From: Pseudanabaena sp. M085S1SP2A07QC
GTDB taxonomy: Bacteria; Cyanobacteriota; Cyanobacteriia; Pseudanabaenales; Pseudanabaenaceae
Reading direction: 5' to 3'
Assembly: GCA_020404895.1 (NCBI GenBank)
Contig: JADBWK010000011.1
Coordinates: 1-48,903, forward strand
Length of the DNA stretch: 48,903 bases
Below the pieces are notes generated by a model, which made no database searches, was not told the origin of the DNA, and saw only the letters and a list, made by a program, of their open reading frames with translations. Shown here in pieces: positions 25,063 to 32,195 of this stretch (the first letter of the stretch is position 1; the number at the start of each line of letters is the position of its first letter). The position numbers were made by a program, and so were the translations under genes.

Positions 25063-26792
25063 GATTAGTTATACGTGAATATCTTTCTATGCTCAAGGAA
25101 TCTAGAGAGTTAGACGCACTTCTTCCAGATCTTCTGTTTAGTATGGATATAATACCATTAAGTACGGCTCAGGTTGGAGTGCGCCAATATGGAGTGGATG
25201 TTGCTGCCGTTGGGGCTGATCCAGAAGATAATTATGTTACAAAACTTTTTTTGTTCACAATCAAACAAGGTAATTTTTCTCGCAAAATTTGGGATGATGG
25301 AACACCGCAAGCAATCCGTTCTTCGCTTAATGAAATTATCGATGTCTACATTCCTCAACACGTTGATAATCAGCATAAATCTCTCCCAAAGAAAGTTATT
25401 GTCTCTTGCGGTGGCGATTTAAAACAAGAAGTTGAAGATAACTGGAAGGGCTATAAGTCAACCCATACAAAAGTTGGGGAACTAGAGTTCGATCTGTGGG
25501 ATGGTAATAAACTAGCTTTTCTTATAGAAAAATATTTATTAGATGAGTATCTCTTTCCAGAATCATCCCAGAAGTATCTTCGTAAGACCATCGCTCTTGC
25601 AGATCAAAATGAAGATGAGCCACGTTATTTTTATGAACTGATTGAAGAAACTCTATTTAAGTTTTACTTGCCACAAGATAAGAAAAAAAATGCTGAACGA
25701 AAACGACAAAAAACACTTAACTTTCTTAATTTAAGCCTCAACATCGTTTTTCACTGGTGTCAAGAGTCCAATAATTTACGTCCATCTTTACTATGTGCTG
25801 AGCGTATGCTGTTACGCACTTGGGACTGGATAAGAAAATATGAATTTTTTGATTGCTCAAAAACAATCATAGGGTTACAAAAAATTTTCTTAACGTATAT
25901 AAAAATTGGTAGAACATATATAGTTAAGCTACAACCTCATTGCCTAGTAAGGGATGGTCTCTTTGGTTATGGAGGAGATAAATTAGAGTATCCTCTTCGT
26001 TGCTTTGAATTGATTGGAGTTCTTGGCTCATTAGGTATGGCATATTATTGGTGTGCTTACTTTAATCAAGATGAGGAAATGAAAAGAGAGTATTTTGAGC
26101 AAACAAATGCAATTGCTAAAACACTTTCAGCCTTAATAGAAAATAATTCTGCTGCTCATAGACCTCTATATGACGAACATGGAATTGATATCATATTAGG
26201 TCTTCTTACTTTAGAAGAGACTAAGCATAGAAATGTAGCATTCGATTGGTTGATTAGACTTAGTACATCCATAATTCGAGGGTATAGGTTAGGGAAACAT
26301 TTCCCAATTGCATCAGATAGCTATGAACAACTCGTTGCTTTACAGTTTGGACAAGCACAACCCAAAGAAAAACTTATGGAGCTTTCCACGATTTTGCCCG
26401 TGCTTGCTGATTGGTATGCGATTTTAGATCTTGATAATGAATATTTAAGTTTTCAGGAATCTATTGGTAAAGTTTTAACATCAACTAATCTTCAATATTG
26501 GTTTCCTGATGAAACAACAGATGATTATCTTTATGCCTGTAATGCAGGCTATGAAAGTGGCATAACTGTATCATCAATTAAGCTTGCAGAGAGCGTCGAA
26601 AAGCATAAAATAACTATTGCTAAACTTCTAGAAAATCACAAAGAATGTGAACAACTATCCTGTTTTATTCATGGTCTTCCAATACTAGCACTAATATCTA
26701 GTCGCCATTTTCGTACCCCTGTAATTCCTATATTTTGGCAATGTTATATCTTGGCTGGTAAATTATCAGAAGATATTAATACTAATGAGTGA
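25059..26792 (+). CDS. Protein with predicted N-terminal nuclease-like domain (second gene of accessory operon)
   Basis: The 577-residue protein has an N-terminal region of about 165 residues with the layout of Mrr-like PD-(D/E)xK enzymes. A helix with acidic residues (about 12-28) leads to RQYGVDVAAVG with D47. The strand LFLFTIKQGN carries K69. KKVIVSCGGD lies near 111, and FDLWDGNKLAFLIEKYL closes the domain near 144. The acidic residue usually found two before the lysine is Thr here, so activity is uncertain. Residues about 200-577 are helical and unrecognised. The start codon overlaps the stop of the 695-residue gene. No HIP1 site occurs within it. The gene pair is a candidate anti-phage or other genome-conflict module. 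Confidence 0.75.
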   Translation: MRLVIREYLSMLKESRELDALLPDLLFSMDIIPLSTAQVGVRQYGVDVAAVGADPEDNYVTKLFLFTIKQGNFSRKIWDDGTPQAIRSSLNEIIDVYIPQHVDNQHKSLPKKVIVSCGGDLKQEVEDNWKGYKSTHTKVGELEFDLWDGNKLAFLIEKYLLDEYLFPESSQKYLRKTIALADQNEDEPRYFYELIEETLFKFYLPQDKKKNAERKRQKTLNFLNLSLNIVFHWCQESNNLRPSLLCAERMLLRTWDWIRKYEFFDCSKTIIGLQKIFLTYIKIGRTYIVKLQPHCLVRDGLFGYGGDKLEYPLRCFELIGVLGSLGMAYYWCAYFNQDEEMKREYFEQTNAIAKTLSALIENNSAAHRPLYDEHGIDIILGLLTLEETKHRNVAFDWLIRLSTSIIRGYRLGKHFPIASDSYEQLVALQFGQAQPKEKLMELSTILPVLADWYAILDLDNEYLSFQESIGKVLTSTNLQYWFPDETTDDYLYACNAGYESGITVSSIKLAESVEKHKITIAKLLENHKECEQLSCFIHGLPILALISSRHFRTPVIPIFWQCYILAGKLSEDINTNE

Positions 26793-26847
26793 TCTTTATA
26801 AACCAGATTTATACAATCTATTAATGCATAAGGCAATGGAAATCTGA
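26785..26847 (+). CDS. 20-codon frame overlapping the end of the nuclease-like gene
   Basis: An ATG eight bases before the end of the 577-residue gene opens a frame encoding MSDLYKPDLYNLLMHKAMEI and then TGA. The overlap (ATGAGTGA) resembles translational coupling as seen between the first two genes. It could be the remains of a third gene cut off at the island edge, or it could be chance. Confidence 0.25.
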   Translation: MSDLYKPDLYNLLMHKAMEI

Positions 26848-26878
26848 CCAACACCTAAATATTATCCTGTACAAAGGA

Positions 26879-27043
26879 CTTAGTGGTGCAGAAAAGTCTG
26901 GAAACCCGCATTATGTCGTAGTCTTAACTAAGATGTATTTTAACAGCTTTTACTCGAAGCCTTGTAAATAGGCTATTTCAAGAGATCAATTTACCTGAAT
27001 AAAATCTCAAATAAGACCTCAAAAAGTTTTCTGCACCACTAAG
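26879..27043. mobile_element. 165-bp MITE with 10-bp target duplication, inserted in a hip operator
   Basis: Terminal repeats CTTAGTGGTGCAGAAAA (26879) and TTTTCTGCACCACTAAG (ending 27043) are perfect over 17 bp. The 10-mer GTACAAAGGA flanks both sides exactly (26869-26878 and 27044-27053). The interior has no gene. Removing the element and one repeat copy restores TATCC-TGTACAAA-GGATA, a perfect match to the HipB operator pattern TATCC-N8-GGATA. The insertion therefore split the first operator. Confidence 0.9.
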
Positions 27044-27111
27044 GTACAAAGGATAAACTTTATTTTATAGCCTATAAGGGATAAACTTAGTTTTATACCC
27101 TAAAAAGGATA
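27044..27111 (+). promoter_or_regulatory. HipB-type operator array with 28-bp period
   Basis: GGATA half-sites occur at 27051, 27079 and 27107, exactly 28 bases apart. The second is preceded by TATAG-N8 (27066) and the third by TATAC-N8 (27094), degenerate versions of TATCC. The first lost its left half to the MITE at 26879-27043. The array ends 13 bases before the hipB ATG, as expected for autoregulation by the antitoxin. The assignment relies on the known HipB site. Confidence 0.7.
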
Positions 27112-27124
27112 AAAGCATCAGACT

Positions 27125-27376
27125 ATGCTAATCCACTCCTCCAAAGAACTAGCCGAATATCTACGCGATCGCCGCAAAAGACAAAAATTAAGCCAAGCCG
27201 AAATAGGCGATCGGGTAGGCATCAAACAAGCCACCATCTCCGCCTTTGAAAATAACCCCGAAGGCACAAAATTAGAAACTCTATTTAAACTATTCTCCGC
27301 CCTAGATCTAGAAATACAGATTATTCCCAAAGAAGAAGCTCGTAAATCTAAACAAGGATGGAAAGAAGAATGGTAA
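27125..27376 (+). CDS. hipB: HipB-like antitoxin / transcriptional regulator
   Basis: This 83-residue XRE-type helix-turn-helix protein contains ELAEYLRDRRKRQKLSQAEI, then GDRVGIKQATISAFENNPEG and TLFKLFSALDLEIQI. This matches HipB antitoxins, which bind their own operators and neutralise the HipA kinase. The C-terminus is lysine-rich. It overlaps the hipA fragment by seven bases, the usual operon arrangement. Because the toxin gene is truncated, this antitoxin may be an orphan regulator. It contains HIP1-like sites, so it is older in this genome than the operon upstream. Confidence 0.88.
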   Translation: MLIHSSKELAEYLRDRRKRQKLSQAEIGDRVGIKQATISAFENNPEGTKLETLFKLFSALDLEIQIIPKEEARKSKQGWKEEW

Positions 27377-27693
27377 GAACAAGGCGCATCAATAGCCTCA
27401 ATATCCTCATGAATGGCTATCTAGTTGGCACTTGGCAAAACTTACCCAGTGGTGCGATGAACTTTCAGTATGCAGAAGCATGGCTAGAAACTGACGGAGC
27501 GCGTCCCATCTCTTTATCAATGCCCTTACGCAGACAGCCCTATGAAGGAGATCTGGTCTATAACTTTTTCGATACATCTCTACCAGAAGACTTTCCTACT
27601 CATGTCAGTCAGCCAATTTTGGAAGGGATGAAATCTTTAGCCAAGCGATCGCTAAATATAAAAATTTGGCGATCATATTATCAATATGGCTGA
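27370..27693 (+). pseudogene. hipA: Truncated hipA (N-terminal part only)
   Basis: From ATG 27370 about 75 residues match the N-terminal subdomain of HipA (LNILMNGYLVGTWQNL, FQYAEAWLE, ISLSMPLRRQPYEGDLVYNF, FDTSLPE). After that the sequence (FPTHVSQPILEGMKSLAKRS) no longer follows HipA and stops at 107 residues. A full HipA has about 440 residues with the kinase domain. No kinase remnant follows. Small proteins like this N-terminal domain exist in HipBST systems as HipS, but no HipT gene is present, so decay or chimeric rearrangement is more likely. Confidence 0.75.
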
Positions 27694-28093
27694 AACAGTT
27701 GTTTTGCAAACATCAGAGGCATTGTACTAATGACTAGCGATCGCATCAGGAGCAACTCAGCGATCGCTAGAAGACGTAATTTTACAAGCCTTACAAATCG
27801 GTAGCCCACCAACATGGAAAGACGTACCCGAAGAATTTCAAACCGACCTTGCCAGCTTAGATCGACTTGATGACGATTCATTATGGCAAATTGCCAGTAG
27901 CCAAAAAACTCAATTAGAAATGGAACGCTATGACACCCTATTGTCCAAACAACAAAATACAGTACTTACTGATTCCGAAAGACTGGAATTAGATAACTTG
28001 CGTAAAGATAGCGATCGCTTTATGTTACGCAAATCCCAAGCCGCCGCAATCCTAAAATGGCGCAGACATAACGTTTCCAGACTAGCAGGGTAG
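27686..28093 (+). pseudogene. Antitoxin-like/HNH-associated gene disrupted by two adjacent stop codons
   Basis: A 135-codon frame starts MAETVVLQTSEALY, then meets TAA-TGA at 27728-27733, and continues in the same frame. The continuation includes SLEDVILQALQIGSPPTW, DDDSLWQIASSQKT and RFMLRKSQAAAILKWRRH, up to TAG at 28091. This resembles a protein commonly found just upstream of HNH genes in cyanobacteria. The two stops would each revert to Gln/Arg codons (CAA-CGA) by a single T-to-C change, so point mutations rather than a frameshift may have killed it. It precedes the HNH gene by five bases. Confidence 0.72.
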
Positions 28094-28098
28094 ATTTT

Positions 28099-28356
28099 GT
28101 GTCAGGCTACATTTCTCAAAATCTGCGATCGCAAATAGAATCAATTGACCGTAAGCGTTGCTGCTATTGCCTTACGACTGAAGCAAATAGCTGTATGCCC
28201 ATGACAATCGATCATATTCAACCAGTTTCAAAAGGAGGGCTAAATACCATTAAAAACCTATGCCTTGCCTGTCGAACTTGCAACGAATATATAGTTTTAG
28301 GATGTGTTAGCGATCGCGTAACGCATCATTTGAGTTTATTGAGTGCGTTACGCTGA
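28099..28356 (+). pseudogene. HNH endonuclease gene truncated by a palindromic element
   Basis: The 85-residue product has the zinc-type HNH core. CCYC is near residue 21, TIDHIQPVSKGG near 36, and NLCLACRTCN near 53. Residues after CNEY are encoded by the palindromic element at 28298-28371, which also supplies the stop codon. Family members usually run to about 150 residues or more, so roughly half is missing. The catalytic core remains, but stability and function are doubtful. Confidence 0.75.
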
Positions 28357-28371
28357 CGCTAACACACCCTA
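28298..28371. mobile_element. Palindromic MITE-like element inside the HNH gene
   Basis: The left arm TAGGATGTGTTAGCG (28298) and right arm CGCTAACACACCCTA (ending 28371) are near-perfect inverted repeats. They continue into CGTAACGCA / TGCGTTACG. The element contains a HIP1 octamer. It replaces the C-terminal coding part of the HNH gene. Confidence 0.75.
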
Positions 28372-28405
28372 CGAGAGCTAAAAAATAATTCCATTAGAGG
28401 TTCCA

Positions 28406-29230
28406 ATGAACAAAAAAAGAGTCATTACTTTCCTGTCTCTGATCGTTGTCACGCTTTGCGCGATCGCAGGATGTAGCTTCTTATCACCAACGATTGAACA
28501 GGGAAATACACCTGCAAATTTACCAAATCTTAAACAAGAGAATGTTCAATTAACAGTTTCAGCAGCAGCAAGTCTCAAGGAAGCATTGAGAGAAATTACT
28601 CCTTTATATAGCAAATCAAAATCCAATGTCGCTATTCGCAATAACTTTGGAAGTTCAGGCGATTTGCAACAACAAATCATTAATGGCGCTCCCGTTGATG
28701 TCTTTATTTCCGCTGCCGCCAAGCAAATGGATGATTTGCAAAAAAAGGACTTAATCGTTGCTGATACTCGCCGCGATTTATTGAGTAATCGTTTAGTATT
28801 AATCGTTCCTGCGGACAAAAGCGATGCTAAAGAATTAAAAGATTTAACCAATGCTAGTATCGAACGCATTGCGATCGGTGCTCCTCGCAGTGTTCCCGTA
28901 GGTCAATATGCCGAGCAAGCTCTTAAGAAATTAGAACTATTGCAAGATCTACAATCAAAATTTGTCTTGGGAAATAACGTGCGCCAAGTGCTGCAATTTG
29001 TAGAATCAGGCAATGCTCAAGCAGGAATTGTCTACGTAACTGATGCGAAAACTTCCACTAAGGTTAAAGTAGTTCAAGTCATTGATGCTAAAATTCATAA
29101 ACCGATTGTCTATCCGATCGCTGTTTTACAAAAAAGCTCTAACCAACCGAGCGCCAAATCCTATCTAGAATTTCTATCCAGCGAACCAGCCAAGACTATT
29201 TTTGAGAAATATGGATTCAGTACCCTTTGA
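28406..29230 (+). CDS. modA: Molybdate ABC transporter substrate-binding lipoprotein
   Basis: This periplasmic molybdate-binding protein has 274 residues. The signal peptide ends in a lipobox with the acylated cysteine in AIAGCS (C23). The binding domain begins QLTVSAAASLKEALREI, then has NFGSSGDLQQQI, GAPVDVFISAA and a C-terminal YLEFLSSEPAKTIFEKYGF, all typical of ModA. It overlaps the following modBC gene by 20 bases, so the transporter is one operon. The upstream flank is the MITE-like element at the end of the HNH gene, so the promoter must lie within about 30-40 bases or inside the element. Confidence 0.95.
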   Translation: MNKKRVITFLSLIVVTLCAIAGCSFLSPTIEQGNTPANLPNLKQENVQLTVSAAASLKEALREITPLYSKSKSNVAIRNNFGSSGDLQQQIINGAPVDVFISAAAKQMDDLQKKDLIVADTRRDLLSNRLVLIVPADKSDAKELKDLTNASIERIAIGAPRSVPVGQYAEQALKKLELLQDLQSKFVLGNNVRQVLQFVESGNAQAGIVYVTDAKTSTKVKVVQVIDAKIHKPIVYPIAVLQKSSNQPSAKSYLEFLSSEPAKTIFEKYGFSTL

Positions 29231-31025
29231 TTTCTCTCCATTTTGGATATCTCTAAAGGTGGCAACTACTGCCGTCTTTTTTACATTCTTTTTAGGAATT
29301 ACGGCAGCATACAGTCTCCTTGAATATCGTGGCAAATGGAAAGCAGTTCTTGATAGCATTTTCCTTGCACCATTGGTATTACCGCCCACTGTCGTTGGCT
29401 TTCTGTTACTACAATTATTCGGACAATATGGCTGGCTAGGCAAATTTCTGCAACTCTTCCGTTTCAATATTATTTTCACTTGGTATGCAGGAGTAATCGC
29501 GGCAGTCGTCGTCACTTTCCCACTAATGTATAAAACTGCTCAAGGAGCCTTCGAGCAAGTAGATGGAAATTTACTCCGAGCCGCGAAAAGCCTTGGTGCT
29601 TCTGAATTGCGAGTCTTCTGGCAAATAGCCTTGCCTCTTGCCTTTCCTGGTGTTTTAGCAGGCGCGATGCTTGCCTTTGCTAGAGGTTTAGGCGAATTTG
29701 GTGCAACCCTGATGCTAGCGGGGAATATCCCTAAGCAAACCACTACTATTCCTCTTGCCATTTATGCTGCCGTAGAAGCTGGTGCAAATCAAGAAGCTTG
29801 GCTGTGGACAGCGATTATTTTATCAATGTCTTTTTCAGCGATCGCCTTATCACATTTATGGGCAAGTCAGAGAGAAAGGAAAAAGGATAAAGGAAAAAGG
29901 ATAAAGGAAAAAATTTCATCAAATTACGAATTACGAATTACGAATTATCAAGAGGGTTTGGTAGTCGATATTGAGAAGCAATTGTCTGAGTTTGATTTGC
30001 AAATTGCTTTGCACTGTGTTGACAAATCTATTGGTATTTTAGGTGCATCGGGTACGGGGAAAAGTATGCTGCTCAAGTGTATTGCGGGAATGGAAACTCC
30101 ATCAAGTGGGCGGATTGCAATCAATGGTAAGGTTTTATTTGATAGTGAGCATAAAATCAATTTACCTAGTCGCGATCGCCATATTGGTTTCCTATTTCAA
30201 AATTACGCACTCTTTCCGCATCTGACTGTCGCGCAAAATATTGCTTTTGGCTTGTCTAAAGGATTAACTGCCTTACAAATTAAGCAAAAAGTCTTTGAGC
30301 AACTACATAGTATCGAGCTAAAGGGATTTGGCGATCGCTATCCGCATCAACTCTCAGGGGGGCAGCAGCAAAGGGTTGCCCTCGCTAGAGCTCTCGTCAG
30401 TCACCCCGATATTCTCCTGCTCGACGAACCATTTTCGGCGTTGGATACCCATCTTCGTAGTCAAATGGAACGGGAGCTAATTTCTACACTTAGCTACTAT
30501 AAAGGGATAACGCTATTTGTGACTCATAACATTGAAGAAGCATATCGCATTTGTGAAAAGCTGTTGATTTTGGATCATGGTCAAGTAATGAGATATGGTC
30601 AAAAGTCAGACGTTCTCACTAATCCAAATAATATTGAGACAGCTAGGCTTACGGGTTGTAAAAACTTTTCACGGATGGAAGCGATCGCACCTAATATCAT
30701 TAACGCTCTAGACTGGCAATGTAAACTCCAGATTAACCATCTCCATCTCAAATCACCAACTCATATAGGAATTCGCGCTCACCATATCGTATTTTTAGAC
30801 GAGTCAGTTAAAATTTCTTTGCCAAATACGATTTCCTGCTGGTTAGTTCGCACTACAGAGACTCCTCATCGTATGACCTTATACATCAAGTTAAATGCTC
30901 CACCTGAACATGATTGGGACTACCATCTACAAGCAGAAGTGTTTAAAGAAAAGTGGTTTGTTCTTAAGCAATATTCTCAACCATGGCAAGTTTATCTCGA
31001 GCCCGAACAACTATTTTTGGTCTGA
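29211..31025 (+). CDS. modBC: Fused molybdate ABC transporter permease-ATPase (ModBC)
   Basis: One polypeptide carries both the permease and the ATPase of the molybdate importer. Residues about 1-218 are ModB, with five to six membrane helices and the EAA loop (AAKSLGASELRVFWQIALPL). Residues about 250-604 are ModC, with Walker A GASGTGKS near 278, signature LSGGQQQRVALARAL, Walker B ILLLDEP and a C-terminal molybdate-binding-like domain. The ATG at 29211 is preferred over a TTG at 29202. The junction (about 220-248) is a lysine-rich insert ending NYELRITNYQ, encoded by heptamer repeats. The insert nearly duplicates the one in the decarboxylase of this window. ModBC fusions are known in cyanobacteria, but the repeat-encoded linker is notable. 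Confidence 0.94.
   Translation: MDSVPFDFSPFWISLKVATTAVFFTFFLGITAAYSLLEYRGKWKAVLDSIFLAPLVLPPTVVGFLLLQLFGQYGWLGKFLQLFRFNIIFTWYAGVIAAVVVTFPLMYKTAQGAFEQVDGNLLRAAKSLGASELRVFWQIALPLAFPGVLAGAMLAFARGLGEFGATLMLAGNIPKQTTTIPLAIYAAVEAGANQEAWLWTAIILSMSFSAIALSHLWASQRERKKDKGKRIKEKISSNYELRITNYQEGLVVDIEKQLSEFDLQIALHCVDKSIGILGASGTGKSMLLKCIAGMETPSSGRIAINGKVLFDSEHKINLPSRDRHIGFLFQNYALFPHLTVAQNIAFGLSKGLTALQIKQKVFEQLHSIELKGFGDRYPHQLSGGQQQRVALARALVSHPDILLLDEPFSALDTHLRSQMERELISTLSYYKGITLFVTHNIEEAYRICEKLLILDHGQVMRYGQKSDVLTNPNNIETARLTGCKNFSRMEAIAPNIINALDWQCKLQINHLHLKSPTHIGIRAHHIVFLDESVKISLPNTISCWLVRTTETPHRMTLYIKLNAPPEHDWDYHLQAEVFKEKWFVLKQYSQPWQVYLEPEQLFLV
29873..29949 (+). repeat. Intragenic heptamer repeats at the ModB-ModC junction
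   Basis: AAAGGAT/AAAGGAA-type 7-mers are followed by three AATTACG-type 7-mers. They are in frame and located exactly between the permease and ATPase domains. Same order and frame as in 6377-6442. Confidence 0.85.
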
Positions 31026-31032
31026 AAATTCA

Positions 31033-31151
31033 TATATAGCAATGTAAGGTTTGCTTAGGACATAAAACCCAAGTAAGTGAATGCGGCACGAAGTGCCGCA
31101 TTCACTTACTTGGGTTTTGATTTGTCCTAGCTATCTCTTACATTGCTATAT
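31033..31151 (+). mobile_element. MITE family A, copy 2
   Basis: The ends are TATATAGCAATGTAAG and CTTACATTGCTATAT. The conserved inner blocks are AGGACATAAAACCCAA and TTGGGTTTTGATTTGTCCT. The core AGTAAGTGAATGCGGCAC is perfectly paired with its partner around a GAA loop. It follows the modBC stop and ends 19 bases before the residual homology of the truncated lipid kinase. Confidence 0.9.
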
Positions 31152-31193
31152 CTTTGCGATCGCGTATAAGGAAACCCCGAATGGGATCTTGCT

Positions 31194-32111
31194 ATGATTC
31201 GTCAAACTTTGGAGCCTCAGATTCAACTGAAGGTTATTTTTACAAAGCCTGATGTTAATCCTGCTGACCAAGCAAAAGCTGCGATCGCGGCAATTCAGGA
31301 GCGTAAATCGACATTCCCAAACACTGATTTCATTATCGCGTCTGGTGGTGATGGCACAATTTCCGCAGTCGCAAATGCGTTGATTGGCACAGATATTCCT
31401 CTTGGGATTATTCCCAGAGGCACTGCCAATGCCTTCTCTGTAGCATTAGGTATTCCAACAGGACTTAAGCCAGCTTGTGAGAACATCCTCACGGGTAATA
31501 CTTGCATTGTCGATGCAGCTCGCTGTAATGATTCCCCGATGATTGTGCTTGCTGGTATTGGGTTTGAAGCTGAAACCGTTCAACGTGCTGATCGAGACAT
31601 GAAGAATCTTTTGGGAGCTTTTGCTTATCTGATCGCAGGGGCTCAGCAGCTATTAGAACAGAAACTCTTTGCTGTCGAAGTTGAGATTGATGGCTCAGTT
31701 ACTCAATTTCATTGTGGGGCGATGACTATCGCCAATGCAGCACCTCCGACTTCAGTTCTGGCTCAAGGATTTGGGGAGGTAATTCCCAACGATGGTTCAC
31801 TTGATGTGACGATCGCCATTTCCAGAAATGAGAGTCTCAACCTTTCCGATCGCCTATTAGCGATCGATGTAATCGGCAAGCTGTTTACTTCTGCATTAGT
31901 CAAAACTCCCATTGAGAACGAAGTCTTAGTCTGTTTTAGAACGAATAAAATCAAAGTTACGGCAACTCCACCCCAAAAAGTAGTAGTGGATGGCGAGATC
32001 ATTGGCACAACTCCAGTAGAAATAGTATGCATCCCAGACGGATTGACACTTTTTGCTCCATTAGTTAACAACCTGATTCCAGTAAGAAAAGTAGTTGAAT
32101 TAAGTAGCTAG
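31194..32111 (+). CDS. Diacylglycerol/lipid kinase family protein, 5'-truncated
   Basis: This 305-residue protein is of the YegS/DagK lipid kinase family. The nucleotide-binding motif is ASGGDGTISAV, followed by GIIPRGTANAF. VDGEIIGTTPVEI is near the C-terminus. Family members normally begin about 20-25 residues earlier with a strand and an FNP motif. Here the frame upstream of the ATG still reads GNPEWDLA, which looks like family sequence, but an in-frame TAA stops it at 31167. MITE copy 2 lies just beyond. The native start is therefore lost and the remaining protein lacks the first strand, so its activity is doubtful. Confidence 0.85.
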   Translation: MIRQTLEPQIQLKVIFTKPDVNPADQAKAAIAAIQERKSTFPNTDFIIASGGDGTISAVANALIGTDIPLGIIPRGTANAFSVALGIPTGLKPACENILTGNTCIVDAARCNDSPMIVLAGIGFEAETVQRADRDMKNLLGAFAYLIAGAQQLLEQKLFAVEVEIDGSVTQFHCGAMTIANAAPPTSVLAQGFGEVIPNDGSLDVTIAISRNESLNLSDRLLAIDVIGKLFTSALVKTPIENEVLVCFRTNKIKVTATPPQKVVVDGEIIGTTPVEIVCIPDGLTLFAPLVNNLIPVRKVVELSS

Positions 32112-32195
32112 GCAAAAGATTTGTAAGCACTTACGAAAATTAACTTGCTAGGGCGTTAAGGAAATGCCAAAATATTTAAATTAGTACTAACTGAA

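Noticed and set aside
27111-27693. Functional HipBST tripartite toxin system
   Set aside because: A HipB and a HipS-sized fragment are present, but no HipT kinase follows and the fragment's second half does not match HipA/HipS.
29202-29210. TTG start for modBC
   Set aside because: The ATG at 29211 fits the permease N-terminus equally well and is a stronger start.
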